A stretch of DNA of 64,000 nucleotides from Colocasia esculenta (GCA_014218235.1 CM024764.1:70593184-70657183); one strand, 5' to 3'; counted from the stretch's first letter, positions 30,925-42,331 are shown. The notes: generated by a model not told the origin, from the sequence alone. Numbers and translations: made by a program.

Positions 30925-31752
30925 GGGTTGCCGTTTACCCATGTAGGCGGCAATCGATGTGGCCGTTTATATCCTATGTCCCAGCAGACTTGAGTTGTGT
31001 GCTTAGAGGCGATTGACATGTGATGTCCGCCCTAATAGCACAAGTGGGCCAGGCTTAGAGTGTGACTCCGCCTGTGCATTTGAGTAGTTGTTTGTGGCAC
31101 GAGGTGTTTACTTACTGTACGGGGTTTCAGACGTTGAGTGTGTTCCGTCTGTTGTACGCGCGTTGCGTTACCGTGTACCCGTTTCTGTTGTGTTACCTAG
31201 GCGTGGGTGCGACTCCGTCTAGACGACTAGTGTGTGGTATCCTCCGCTAGTGAGCCAGGACGCCGAGTGCGACTCTGTCCTGTGCGTACTCCTTGTGGTG
31301 GTTTTGAGCCGGTCTCCGTGGAGCCCCTTCTCTACCGCTAGGGTCAAGCGTAGGGGAAAAACCGGTCGTGGACCAGACGCGAGAGAGAGCGTCTGTAGTG
31401 TGCACACGTGGCTGGGGTAGAGAGCCTCTGTGGTGACGGGACGCCGAGCCACAGACCCTAGCTGAGTCCTACTTGCTATGTGTGTGAGTGTGTGTTACTG
31501 AGCCGCGTGGTTTACAGTTTTGTGTGAGGTGCGACGTGTACTTACTTTCAGTTTTTACTTTCCGCACTTAGACTGTTACCGGTGGGGTTACTTTTCCCTA
31601 CTGGGTCTCTTTCTTGAGACTCCCTCCCTTCCCTTTCAGGTGGGTCTTCGTCGACTCCCGTTCCAGGCGAGTCTAGCCACTCCGGTGTTGGTGCTCCCTA
31701 GCTACAGTGAGTAGTACTTTTTGTTGTACTTCTGTACTCTGTACCTTGCTCC
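30925..31752 (+). mobile_element. Tekay LTR fragment, plus orientation
   Basis: Nearly identical to 34124-34950 in the 5' LTR and to the matching part of the 3' LTR. It begins at the gap with GGGTTGCCGTTTACC and stops after GTACCTTGCTC, where an inverted LTR starts. Frames inside it recur in every LTR copy and have no known domain. Confidence 0.9.
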
Positions 31753-33846
31753 TGTAACGACCCAAGATCCGCATTACCAGTAACCACCGTAACCCGAATC
31801 CTGACCCGCTAACCCACGAGCCGAAACTCGAAAGGGTAAGAAAAGAAGTGCCTGAGGAGACATATAAAAATGTACACATCACAATTTAAAAGCATCTCAA
31901 CTGGCATAACTCAGAGACAACATTAAAGTAAGAGTACAGTAAGAACAGGAGTAAAGTACTACTCACAACAGCAAGATGAGACCACCACGGAGACACAGCT
32001 CCTCGAACCTCGAAAGCTGACCACGAACCACCTGAGGGGAAGGGAGTGAGTCTCACAAAAAGAGACCCAGTAGGGCAACTAACCCCTACCGGTAACAGAG
32101 CTACTAAACAGTGCTAAACAGAAAGCGACTGTAAGTAAACGCACACACTCGTCAACAAACCAGGAACCGGTACGTAGTGCGCAACTCCCTCAGGAGCGCA
32201 CTGAGAGAAACTGGAACCTCGCCGGCTCGACAACATTACAAGCACAGCACACACACAAGCTCGCACGCAAGAGCTCACACAGCACTCACAAAGTAGGACT
32301 CAACCAGGGTCTGCTGTTCAGCTTCCTGACACCACAGAGTCTCGCAACCCTAGCCACGTGTGCACACTACAACGCTCTCTCTCACGTCTGGTCCACGACC
32401 GGTTTTTCCCCCTACGCCCGACCTAGCGGTAGAGAAGGGGCTCCACGGAGACCGCTCAAAACCACCACAAGGAGTACGCACAGGACAGTCGCCGCACTCG
32501 CGTCCTGGCTCACTAGCGGAGGACAACCAACGCTAGTCATCTAGACGGAGTCGCACCCACGCCTAGGAAACACACAGAAACGGGCACGCGGTAACGCAAC
32601 GCGCGTACGACAGACGAAACACACTCAACGCCTGAAACCTCGTACAATCGACGGACAGCCCTGTGTCACGTCTCGACACAGTCAAACACAACACGAGCAC
32701 AGGTAGAGACACTCTCTACACCTGGCAGATTGTGCTAACAGGCGGACACCGCATGTTAACACTCAAACCCGGAAGAAGGGAAAGCACAGCTTGCTGGGAA
32801 CTCACCTGCAGATAGACGGCAACATCGATTGCCGCTAACCAGGACGTAAACGGTAACATATCTTGACGTCAAGTGTGAAGTAGACGACAGCATCGACTGT
32901 CGCTAACTAAGGGTAAACGGCAACACCCTAGATGTCTATCAGAAGGTAGACGGTCGCGCGCGTTGGCCGTTCACTCAAACTCGACGACAAACTATCTTGT
33001 CGTTTATATCCTACCATAAAGAATTAGACGACAAAGAACACGCCGTCTAGATCCTCCACTGAAGAGCTAACGGCAAGGGCTCCCACCGTTTACCTCTTCC
33101 CTGAAGAATTCAACGTCAACATCACTTGACGTTGACTTCTTCAGCCTCCAGCAGCTGAACCAGCCCCAGCTGATTCCCACACAGGGCAAATTCGCCCCAC
33201 AAACCACAATCTAATGTAGGGAAACACTCCCCTACATCACACTACACTACCACAATGCCGGTAAAACACGATCCAACGCACGAGGGACCAAACCACTCAA
33301 ATCCCGGCAAAAAGAAAACCTCCTCAAAGCACGATTCCACGCAAATCACACGCAACAAACATGAAATTAACACTACAAGGACACCAAGGGGTCGAGTCCC
33401 TACCTCCGAAGCGTGAAAGAAGTCCTGCCAAACCTCAATTCGCGCCGATCCCTTAGAAGCTTTCTCGCGAGAATCGCCACCGATCCGTTGTTTTCCCGCC
33501 CGATCTAACTCTGCTTCGCGCACCAAGGTCCTTCCACGAGCTCCCGCCAACCACCTGAACGAGTAGAAACAGACAAAGATCGAAAAGGAGAAAAAGAGAG
33601 GAAAAGGAGAGGAAATGGCTGCTCACGGGTCTGCCCTATTTCAACAGGACTGGTTAGTCGACGTCCACACCTCTGGTCGCCAACTGAACCGCCTACAGAC
33701 TGACGTCCAGATCTTCTGTCGTTGAGTTCAAGCTCAGACGTCCACATTGCTGGACGCTGACTCTGACTCAACGGCAAGCTATGGCCGTCAACCTCACAGA
33801 ACCACTACAGACCCACAAGGATCCAATAAGAACCCGAGACCTTACA
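31753..33846 (-). mobile_element. Tekay-type LTR, minus orientation, 2094 bp
   Basis: On the plus strand it runs from TGTAACGACCC to ACCTTACA. On the minus strand it starts TGTAAGGTCTCGGGTTC, like the 3' LTR at 39921. It is a diverged relative, not a mirror copy. The segment 32811-33150 carries a dense series of hairpins (33101-33144, 33061-33099 and 32813-32837 among them). Confidence 0.85.
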
Positions 33847-33909
33847 GCTCTCCCCCCTTAAAAGAATTTCGCCCCCGAAATTCAAGCCACACAAGAGAAA
33901 GAGACAGCA
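33847..33909 (-). mobile_element. polypurine tract and 3' internal end of a minus-strand Tekay element
   Basis: On the minus strand it reads GAATTTCGGGGGCGAAATTC then TTTTAAGGGGGGAGAGC next to the LTR at 33846. The plus-strand Tekay element has the equivalent at 39890-39920. Only 63 bp of internal sequence remains before the plus-strand LTR begins. Confidence 0.75.
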
Positions 33910-35136
33910 TAGTTTAGATATTCTAGTAGTGTGGATTGATGAGAGGAAGTGTTTCCCTCCATCAGTCGGAGTTTGGTTGAGTGGTTTTACCCATTGGGAC
34001 TGATTCGGTTCAGTTCTGGGTATGGGAGACTGAAGATATCAACGTCCACATCTGTTGACGTTGAGATCTTCAGGAATGAGTTAAATGACAAGGTCGATTG
34101 CCGTTTCCCTCTTAACGACATGAGGGTTGCCGTTTACCCCATGTAGGCGGCAATCGATGTGGCCATTTATATTCTGTCTCCCAGCAGACTTGAGTTGTGT
34201 GCTTAGAGGCGATTGACATGTGATGTCCGCCCTAATAGCACAAGTGGGCCAGGCTTAGAGTGTGACTCCGCCTGTGTATTTGAGTAGTTGTTTGTGGCAC
34301 GAGGTGTTTACTTACTGTACGGGGTTTCAGACGTTGAGTGTGTTCCGTCTGTTGTACGCGCGTTGCGTTACCGTGTACCCGTTTCTGTTGTGTTACCTAG
34401 GCGTGGGTGCGACTCCGTCTAGACGACTAGTGTGTGGTTATCCTCCGCTAGTGAGCCAGGACGCCGAGTGCGACTCTGTCCTGTGCGTACTCCTTGTGGT
34501 GGTTTTGAGCCGGTCTCCGTGGAGCCCCTTCTCTACCGCTAGGGTCAAGCGTAGGGGAAAAACCGGTCGTGGACCAGACGCGAGAGAGAGCGTCTGTAGT
34601 GTGCACACGTGGCTGGGGTAGAGAGCCTCTGTGGTGACGGGACGCCGAGCCACAGACCCTAGCTGAGTCCTATTTGCTGTGTGTGTGAGTGTGTGTTACT
34701 GAGCCGCGTGGTTTACAGTTTTGTGTGAGGTGCGACGTGTACTTACTTTCAGTTTTTACTTTCCGCACTTTAGACTGTTACCGGTGGGGTTACTTTTCCC
34801 TACTGGGTCTCTTTCTTGAGACTCACTCCCTTCCCTTTCAGGTGGGTCTTCGTCGACTCCCGTTCCAGGCGAGTCTAGCCACTCCGGTGTTGGTGCTCCC
34901 TAGCTGCAGTGAGTAGTACTTTTTGTTGTACTTCTGTACTCTGTACCTTGCTCAGACTCTGAGTTGTATATGATATGTTCATATAATGGAATTTTACTAC
35001 TTTGCATGGTGTGTATCTTCTTACATATAGTCTCCTCGACTCTTACTTCCTACCCTTCCGAGCTTGTCTCGTGGGTTAGCGGGTCAGAATTCGGGTTACT
35101 GGTTCTTACTGGTAATGCGGATTCTGGGTCGTTACA
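33910..35136 (+). mobile_element. 5' LTR of the Tekay chromovirus, first 580 bp missing
   Basis: Matches 40501-41727 of the 3' LTR over 1227 bp with few differences and ends GGGTCGTTACA. The part equivalent to 39921-40500 is absent and is replaced by the inverted LTR. High LTR similarity means a recent insertion. A 40 nt two-tier hairpin lies at 34032-34071. Confidence 0.9.
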
Positions 35137-35150
35137 GTTTGGTATCCGTC
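35137..35150 (+). promoter_or_regulatory. Tekay primer binding site
   Basis: GTTTGGTATCCGTCC follows the LTR end. It resembles the initiator-Met site TTGGTATCAGAGC but diverges after TATC, which may mark the breakpoint of the adjacent inversion. Confidence 0.65.
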
Positions 35151-35820
35151 CGAACGTAAGTAGGACAGAAGCTCTCTCAAAGGAAACAACAAACTCCTGC
35201 CACGGAATCTGCCTAGTGGGCGAGACTGAAAAGTAGTCTCCCACTCAGAGGACCACCAGACAACGCCTGCGCCTGCAACTGGTAACTGGCTAACAATACT
35301 CGCTCCTCTGGAACACACTCCATGGAACGAAAAGTCCGCTCCACAGCATCTAACCATGCTCGCGCTACATCTGGATCAGGCTGGCCCAAAACTGAGGAGG
35401 CTGAAACTGCAAAAACTCCCTCAACACCTTCCCAGTACCACCCTGGGGTACCGGCGCGTCACGGTGCTGAGCAACAAACTGAGCCATCCCCTCAAGAAAT
35501 TGAGTCATGTCTAAACCCTGAGCTACCTGAGGTGGAGGTGGCGGCGGCGGAACAATACCACTATGCTCATCCTGTGGCAAAGGCTGCGTCTGCTGAGGTG
35601 GTGGAGCATCTCCAACCTCCGGACGAGTCACCTGCTCGGCTACTCCTCTCTAGGACGTCGCCTAGGTGCCATAGAACTATACACAGAACAAAAACATACA
35701 CATAAATACACTAACTAACTCCGGGTTACATAACTAGCTACAACTAGCTACAACTGCAGCTGTACTCTTTATGCTCTGAGTCTACATGATGGGTATTTCC
35801 TTATATATATCTCATCAGAC
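35150..35820 (-). pseudogene. Tekay gag N-terminal segment in inverted orientation
   Basis: On the minus strand: a start MAPRRRPREE (ATG at 35670-35672, stop soon after), then in other frames VTRPEVGDAPPPQQTQPLPQ, a polyproline run, GMAQFVAQHRDAPVPQGG and LREFLQFQPPQF, with RSMECVPEERVLLASYQL and PWQEFVVSF toward 35160. This is the start of chromovirus gag, reading opposite to the rest of the element. The normal leader lies at the right end, near 35690-35815. The simplest reading is an inversion of about 670 bp. Confidence 0.82.
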
Positions 35821-36490
35821 CAGTCTCTGGACTTGCAGCAGAGAGATTCTACTGTAGTGCAGTATAGGGCCAGATTTGTGGAGTTAGGGCGTTGCTCCGC
35901 AGATTATGGGAGATGAGGGTCTGAGGACTCAGCAGTTCGTGAGAGGCTTGAGGCCAGAGCTCAGGCAGGCGCTGATAGTTGCACGTGTCACAGACTTGGA
36001 TGCGGCCTATCAGACAGCAGCAGCGTTGGAGGCAGATACCTTGCGGACTCGTGCTCGGAGTGCAGAGGTTCAGACGCAGGTAGTTCCTTCTCAGCCTCGA
36101 CAGCAGCAGGGTAGTGTGCAGACGACCCCGAGGACTGCGACTTCCTACACGTCCACTTCTACTGGGACGACGTCGAAGTCAGGATCTCGGAGGAAGTTTC
36201 TGCGTGATAGGAGGCAGGCAGAGCAGAGGCAGCAGTCGGTTGGGAGTGTTCAGCAGCCGACAGGTCAGCCTTCGCAGCAGGTACAGCGTACTTTTGCTGG
36301 GCAGTGTTACCGGTGTGACCAGATGGGTCACATGGCGCGAGATTGTCCTTTGTTACCTCGTGTGCCGCAGCAGCAGATCCAGTCACAGCCTCGGTGCAAC
36401 AGCAGCAGCAGCAGCAGCAGGCACCTGTGCAGCAGCGTCAGCAGACCGGAGGTTCTGGTGGGTCGAGAGGTAGAGGTCGTGTTACCCACT
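35821..36490 (+). pseudogene. Tekay gag C-terminal half with zinc knuckle
   Basis: The frame resumes with SLDLQQRDSTVVQYRARFVE, then GDEGLRTQQFVRGLRPELRQ, a Q/S/T-rich linker and the zinc knuckle CYRCDQMGHMARDC (36305-36346). A frameshift lies near 35895 and another after the knuckle, where a CAG-repeat tract begins (36395-36425). Confidence 0.88.
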
Positions 36491-36987
36491 TGACTCGTGC
36501 AGACGCGGAGACAGCTCACCTGGTGGAAGGTACTGTTTCAGTTTTTGGTTGTGCAGCTAGAGTTTTGTTTGATTCCGGTGCCTCTCACTCTTTTGTGTCT
36601 GAGGACTTTTTAGACTCCCTTGGAGAGTTGAGTTTAGGAGAGTCTGTTGAGTTAGCAGTAGAGTTGCCGACGGGGGACTTTGTCCTTACGTCCTACTGTC
36701 TCGAGGAGGTACCTGTGCAGTTGCAGGACCAGTGGTTGTCAGCCCGTCTGTTTGCCTTGCAGTTGCATGACTATGATGTGATTTTGGGTATGGACTGGTT
36801 AGAGCGATATGGTGCAGTGATGGATTGCCAGAAGAAGAGGGTGCACTTGCGGATACCTGGAGCAGCGGCATTCTACTTCCAGGGTATCGTACCTCTTACT
36901 TCTCGCTTTTTAGTTTCGCTCTTTAAGGGCAGGGAGGTTACTTGCTTCTGGTTGTCAGGGTTTCCTAGTTTCTGCAGTGACTCTTGA
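36343..36987 (+). pseudogene. Tekay protease
   Basis: A polyglutamine stretch, an RGRGR segment, then the aspartic protease: GCAARVLFDSGASHSFVSED with the catalytic D-S-G at 36571-36579, and YDVILGMDWLERYGAVMDC. The frame closes after FQGIVPLTSRFLVSL because of an indel. The RT precursor follows in other frames. Confidence 0.88.
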
Positions 36988-37512
36988 CCAGATTGCCTCG
37001 GGAGTGGGAGACATTCCTGTAGTGTGTGAGTTTCCGGATGTTTTTCCGGAAGAGTTGCCTGGTCTTCCACCAGAGAGAGAGATGAGTTTACTGTAGAGTT
37101 GGTTCCTGGCACTGTACCTTGCTCAGGCACCGTACCGTATGGCACCAGCAGAGTTGAGGGAGTTGAAGAGGCAACTTGAGGAGTTGTTAGAGAAGGGCTA
37201 TATTCGTCCTAGCTTTTCTCCGTGGGGTCACCTGTTTTATTTGTCCGGAAGAAGGATGGTAGCCTGAGATTGTGTATCGACTATAGGAAGCTAAATCAAG
37301 TGACTATCAAGAATAGGTATCCTTTGCCTAGGATTGATGATCTCTTTGATCAGCTTCAGTCTGCTCGTGTCTTCTCGAAGATTGACGAGGTCGGGCTACT
37401 ATCAGTTGCGGATTAGAGATTCGGACATTGAGAAGTCTGCTTTTCGGACCAGATATGGACACTTTGAGTTTTTGGTGATGCCGTTTGGCTCACCAATGCT
37501 CCAGCAGCCTTC
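36988..37512 (+). pseudogene. Tekay RT, first part, with several frameshifts
   Basis: Recognisable in three frames: CEFPDVFPEELPGLPPE, then VGSPVLFVRKKDGSLRLCID, YRKLNQVTIKNRYPLPRIDD, FSKIDEVG (in place of FSKIDLRSGYHQ) and YQLRIRDSDIEKSAFRTRYG. At least four small indels break it. Confidence 0.87.
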
Positions 37513-38483
37513 ATGGATCTGATGCACCGGGTGTTCCACCAGTTCTTGGACCGGTTTGTCGTAGTGTTTGTTGACGACATTCTGGTGTACTCCGTTTCGG
37601 AGGAGGAGCACGCCGAGCACCTGAGGATCGTGTTGCAGACCTTGCGAGAGCACCAGTTGTATGCTAAACTTAGTAAGTGTGAGTTTTGGCTACAACAGGT
37701 TCACTTTTTGGGGCACGTGATCTCAGGTGAGGGAGGTTCTGTGGATCCAGCGAAGGTTGAGGCAGTTTTGCAGTGGGAGAGTCCCAGATCTGTGTCTGAG
37801 ATTCGTAGCTTTCTGGGTTTGGCAGGTTACTACCGCAGGTTTGTTCGAGATTTTTCTCAGGTAGCTGCACCCTTGACTCGGTTGACGAGAAAGGAGTTCA
37901 GTTTGTGTGGTCGGAGCAGTGTGAGCAGAGCTTCCTAGAGTTGAAGCGACTGCTTACGTCGGCGCCAGTTCTTGCCTTACCTTCAGGTGAGGAGGTTTTG
38001 AGGTTTGCACAGATGCTCAGGTGTGGTTTGGGTGCGGTTTTGATGCAGCAAGGCCGAGTGGTGGCTTATGCGTCTCGCCAGCTTAAGCCCCACGAGGAGA
38101 GTTACCCGACCCACGACCTAGAGCTTGCAGCTGTGGTGTTTGCTTTGCGGATTTGGCATCTTTACTTGTACGGAGTGAGTTTTGTTGTCCGTACCGACCA
38201 CCAGAGTTTGAGATATGTGTTTTCTCAGAGGGATCTGAATATGAGGCAGCGTCGATGGATGGAATATCTGAAAGACTATGATTTCAGTATTGAGTATAAG
38301 CCTGGAAAGGTGAATGTAGTTGCAGATGCCTTGAGTAGGAAAGCACAGATGAGTCATCTGATGCTTAGGAGTGGCAGTTGTGGCAGTCTGCGACAGAGGG
38401 ATCTTTCAGAGTTTCGTCCAGTCGTCGTCAGGGTGGTTGGGCAGTTTGTTGGCAGCTCCCGCCATTGTGAGACAGGTTGCTGA
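37513..38483 (+). pseudogene. Tekay RT active site and RNase H
   Basis: VVVFVDDILVYSVSEEEHAE holds the RT active site (VDD, near 37570-37578). The thumb and connection follow (FWLQQVHFLGHVISGEG, EIRSFLGLAGYYRRFV). After a frameshift near 37900, RNase H reads SGEEVLRFAQMLRCGLGAVL, AYASRQLKPHEESYPTHDLE, RTDHQSLRYVFSQ and ADALSRKA. The first RNase H aspartate, normally in YTDAS, is lost to an indel around 38010. Confidence 0.88.
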
Positions 38484-38805
38484 GGCTCAGCATCAGATCC
38501 CGAGTTGCACAGTGTGTTACTTCTTCGAGAGGTTGAGCTTTGCGAAGACGGACTGTTAGGTTCCGAGATAGACTCTATGTTCCTGTTGAGGAGTCTGTCA
38601 GGGAGAGGTCTTGCAGGAGGCACATGGTTCCAGGTACTCTATTCATCCAGAGTCGACCAAGATGTATCACAGGTTGAGACGTCAGTTTTGGTGGCCTGGA
38701 TGAAGAGAGACATAGCGGCTTTTGTTGCGAGGTGTTTGGTATGTCAGCAGGTGAAGCCGAACATCAGCGTCCAGGAGGACTTGTGCAGCCGTTAGAGATT
38801 CCGAT
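38484..38805 (+). pseudogene. Tekay integrase zinc domain, decayed
   Basis: Split over frames: the H-H part is weak (STKMYHRLR in a shifted frame near 38655-38680). The C-C part is clear in ARCLVCQQVK (38728-38755). The WPGMKRDIAAFV-like segment is present. Confidence 0.75.
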
Positions 38806-39492
38806 GTGAAGTGGGACCATGTAACAACTGACTTTGTTTGTGGTTTGCCGAGGACAGCTGGAGGTTTTGATAGCATTTGGGTTCTTGTGGACAGATTGAC
38901 GAAGACTGCCAGATTCTTGCCTGTCAGGACTAGTTGGGGTGTGAGTAGGTGGCCGCGTTGTACGCAGAGCGGATTGTTCCTTTGCATGGAGTGCCGATCT
39001 CTATTGTCAGACAGGGATCCTCGCTTCACTTCTGGATTCTGGCGCAGTTTCCAGAGAGCTTTGGGGACAGAGTTGGCTTTTAGTTCCGCCTACCACCCCC
39101 AGTCAGACGGTCAGTCAGAGCGAACTATCCAGACTTTGGAGGACATGCTTAGAGCTTGTTGCCTGGAGTGGCAGGGGTCGTGGACAGCTCACTTGCCGTT
39201 GGTCGAGTTCGCATATAATAATAGTTATCACTCCAGTATCGGTTTGGCACCTTATGAGGCTTTGTATGGACGACCGTGTCGTACTCCTCTTGACTGGTTC
39301 GAGGTTGGCGAACGAGTTGTCACGGGGCCGGAGTTGGTTCAGCAGGCAGTTGAGGTAGTTCAGCTTGTGAGACAGAGACTTCAGTCAGCTCAGAGTCGGC
39401 AAAAGAGTTATGCAGATCAGCGCAGACGACCGCTCGAGTTTCAGGTAGGAGACCAAGTGTTTGTTCGTGTGTCTCCTATGAAGGAGTGGTGA
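38806..39492 (+). pseudogene. Tekay integrase core, DDE intact
   Basis: The triad is present: D in VTTDFVCGLP (about 38830), D in SLLSDRDPRFTSGFW (about 39010) and E in SDGQSERTIQTLEDM (about 39118). The target-interacting C-terminal region follows (YADQRRRPLEFQVGDQVFVR). The segment LPVRTSWGVSRWPRCTQSGL shows local frame changes against the usual Y-x-x-E-I-V-RLHG motif. It ends at a stop after MKEW. Confidence 0.9.
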
Positions 39493-39880
39493 GGTTTGGT
39501 AAGCGTGGAAAGTTGAGTCCTCGCTTTATGGGCCTTTTCACCATTTCTGAGCGTGTCGGAGGTTGGCGTATAGACTTGAGCTTCCGTCAGAGTTGGCAGC
39601 AGTGCACGACGTGTTCACGTGTCGATGCTTCGGAGATATCTTGCTGACGAGTCTCATGTTCTGCAGAGTGCAGAGTGGTCTGAGGTGACTCCAGTGTTGA
39701 CTGTACCCGAGTTTTCGTTGCACATTGAGGATCGCCGAGTTCAGAGGTTGAGAAAAAGGCAATCCCTTTAGTTCGTGTTGCGTGCAACGACACTCGGTGG
39801 TGAGTCAACATGGGAGCGGGAGGAGGACGAATGCGCGAGCAGTTTCCGTACCTCTTTGGTGAGTCTTCTTTCCTTATGTT
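39493..39880 (+). pseudogene. Tekay integrase tail and chromodomain remnant
   Basis: Read across frames: GKLSPRFMGLFTISERVGGW, then LADESHVLQS, EWSEVTPVLTVPEFSLHIED and a chromodomain-like end with TTLGGESTWEREEDE. The chromodomain guides chromovirus integration to heterochromatin. A stop breaks its middle (RQSL-stop). Confidence 0.8.
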
Positions 39881-39907
39881 ATTTGAATTTTGAGGGCAAA
39901 ATTCCTT

Positions 39908-39920
39908 AAGGGGGGAGAGC
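39908..39920 (+). promoter_or_regulatory. Tekay polypurine tract
   Basis: AAGGGGGGAGAGC directly before the LTR start TGTAAGG. It is the primer for plus-strand synthesis. Confidence 0.88.
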
Positions 39921-41727
39921 TGTAAGGTCTAGGGTTCTTATTGGATCCTTGGTGGGTTTGTAGTGGTTCTGTGAGGTTGACGGCCATAGCTTGCCGTTGA
40001 GTCAGAGTCAGCGTCCAGCGATGTGGACGTCTGAGCTTGAACTCAACGACAGGAGATCTGGACGTCAGTCTGTAGGCGGTTCAGTTGGCGACCAGAGGTG
40101 TGGACGTCGACTAACCAGTCCTGTTGAAATAGTGCAGCCCGAGAGCAAACCTACCTTTCTCTTTTCTCTCCTTCCCTCCACCTTTGCTATTCTTGATTCC
40201 TGCAGCTTCTGTTGGGTGATTTGAGCTCGTGGGAAGCCCCTGGATCGTGTGGCGTTTGTGATCGGGCGGGAAACACGAGGTTTTGGCGTGATTCGCGCGG
40301 AGTCTTCGGGGAGATCCGGCGCGATTGGTGGCTGTTTGGGGATTGTTTAAGCTTTCTGAGGTAGGGACTTAACCCCAATAACCTCCCCAGCAAACTAGCA
40401 TGCCCAATTAAGTGAATTGGAATGCAATTTTATGGTTTAGGGTTTGGGTTATATCATGCTAGAATTTGGGTAAATTAGACAATCTAGGTGTTAGACTGTT
40501 TAGTTTAGATGTTCTAGTAGTGTAGATTGATGAGAGGAAGTGTTTCCCTCCATCAGTCGGAGTTTGGTTGAGTGGTTTTACCCATTGGGACTGATTTGGT
40601 TCAGTTCTGGGTATGGGAGACTGAAGATATCAACGTCCACATCTGTTGACGTTGAGATCTTCAGGAATGAGTTAAACGATAAGGTCGATTGTCGTTTAGT
40701 TCCTCTTAACGACATGAGGGTTGCCGTTTACCCCATGTAGGCGGCAATCGATGTGGCCGTTTATATCCTATGTCCCAGCAGACTTGAGTTGTGTGCTTAG
40801 AGGCGATTGACATGTGATGTCCGCCCTAATAGCACAAGTGGGCCAGGCTTAGAGTGTGACTCCGCCTGTGCATTTGAGTAGTTGTTTGTGGCATGAGGTT
40901 TACTTACTGTACGGGGTTTCAGACGTTGAGTGTGTTCCGTCTGTTGTACGCGCGTTGCGTTACCGTGTGTACCCGTTCTGTTGTGTTACCTAGGCGTGGG
41001 TGCGACTCCATCTAGACGACTAGTGTGTGGTTATCCTCCGCTAGTGAGCCAGGACGCCGAGTGCGACTCTGTCCTGTGCGTACTCCTTGTGGTGGTTTTG
41101 AGCCGGTCTCCGTGGAGCCCCTTCTCTACCGCTAGGGTCAAGCGTAGGGGAAAAACCGGTCGTGGACCAGACGCGAGAGAGAGCGTCTGTAGTGTGCACA
41201 CGTGGCTGGGTTAGAGAGCCTCTGTGGTGACGGGACGCCGAGCCACAGACCCTAGCTGAGTCCTACTTGCTATGTGTGTGAGTGTGTGTTACTGAGCCGC
41301 GTGGTTTACAGTTTTGTGTGAGGTGCGACGTGTACTTACTTTCAGTTTACTTTCCGCACTTTAGACTGTTACCGGTGGGGTTACTTTTCCCTACTGGGTC
41401 TCTTTCTTGAGACTCACTCCCTTCCCTTTCAGGTGGGTCTTCATCGACTCCCGTTCCAGGCGAGTCTAGCCACTCCGGTGTTGGTGCTCCCTAGCTGCAG
41501 TGAGTAGTACTTTTTGTTGTACTTCTGTACTCTGTACCTTGCTCAGACTCTGAGTTGTATATGATATGTTCATATAATGGAATTTTACTGCTTTGCATGG
41601 TGTGTATCTTCTTACTATAGTCTCCTCGGACTCTTACTTCCTACCCTTCCGAGCTTGTCTCGTGGGTTAGCGGGTCAGAATTCGGGTTACTGGTTCTTAC
41701 TGGTAATGCGGATTCTGGGTCGTTACA
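39921..41727 (+). mobile_element. 3' LTR of the Tekay chromovirus, 1807 bp, complete
   Basis: Starts TGTAAGGTCTAGGG and ends GGGTCGTTACA. It is the reference copy for the other LTR pieces in the window. Hairpin-rich segments lie at about 39975-40110 and 40620-40765, including a two-tier hairpin at 40623-40662 (GAAGAT and CAACGTC arms). The right flank GCTTG (41728-41732) is one half of a duplication whose partner is not in the window. Confidence 0.92.
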
Positions 41728-42258
41728 GCTTGGTGTTCCATGAGGATGGAAGAGACCGAAGTATCTTCCTCACCAAGTCACTCTCTGAGTATTCCTTTTT
41801 AAGACCTTTCAATCCATTTATAATTATCATGAATCTAGCAAACATGTCAGAGATGGTTTGATCATTATTCTTTTGAACATTTCATATTCTGAAACCAACA
41901 TGCTTACCTTTGATTCTCTACCTCAGACGTACCTTCATAGATCAGCTCAAGCTTGTCCCACATCTCCTTTGCTGAGGTGCATGTGGAGACTCTTGAGTAC
42001 TCCTTGGGTGGACTGCGCACTGCATCATGTTGAGGGCGCTCCAGTTGAGAGTCCCCTTGGCGATCTGGTCCTTAGTCCAGGTATCCTCGTCCTGAGGCAA
42101 TTCGTATGCTCCTTTTCTGACTATTTTTCATAGTTCGAAATTTTGCGCCTCGAAGAAACACCTGCATCCGATTTTTCCAATATGGAGTCAGTGCCATCAA
42201 AGAAGGGTGGCCTGGTCACTGAGTGTCCCTCGGCCATATACCCCTTGTTAGATTCCAT
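41728..42258 (-). pseudogene. copia gag N-terminus, minus strand
   Basis: It starts MESNKGYMAEGHSVTRPP (ATG at 42256-42258), then FFDGTDS, RMQVFLRGAKF and, after a frameshift, SAKEMWDKLELIYEGT, the UBN2-type copia gag. The Tekay element is inserted into its downstream part at 41727. Spacing to the primer site is about 60 bp, normal for a copia leader. Confidence 0.8.
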
Positions 42259-42317
42259 TAGACCGTGAATCTCCTGATCGTAAGATCAAACAGATAAAGC
42301 AGTAATCAGAGAAACTC

Positions 42318-42331
42318 GGCTCTGATAGCAA
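42318..42331 (-). promoter_or_regulatory. copia primer binding site (initiator Met type)
   Basis: On the minus strand TTGCTATCAGAGCCG, one base from the canonical TGGTATCAGAGC, directly after the LTR end TTCA. Confidence 0.8.

Noticed and set aside
34262..34621. Open frame of 119 codons repeated in three Tekay LTR copies
   Set aside because: It lies within the LTR, has no known domain, and repeats only because the LTR repeats. The composition is explained by the GC-rich LTR.
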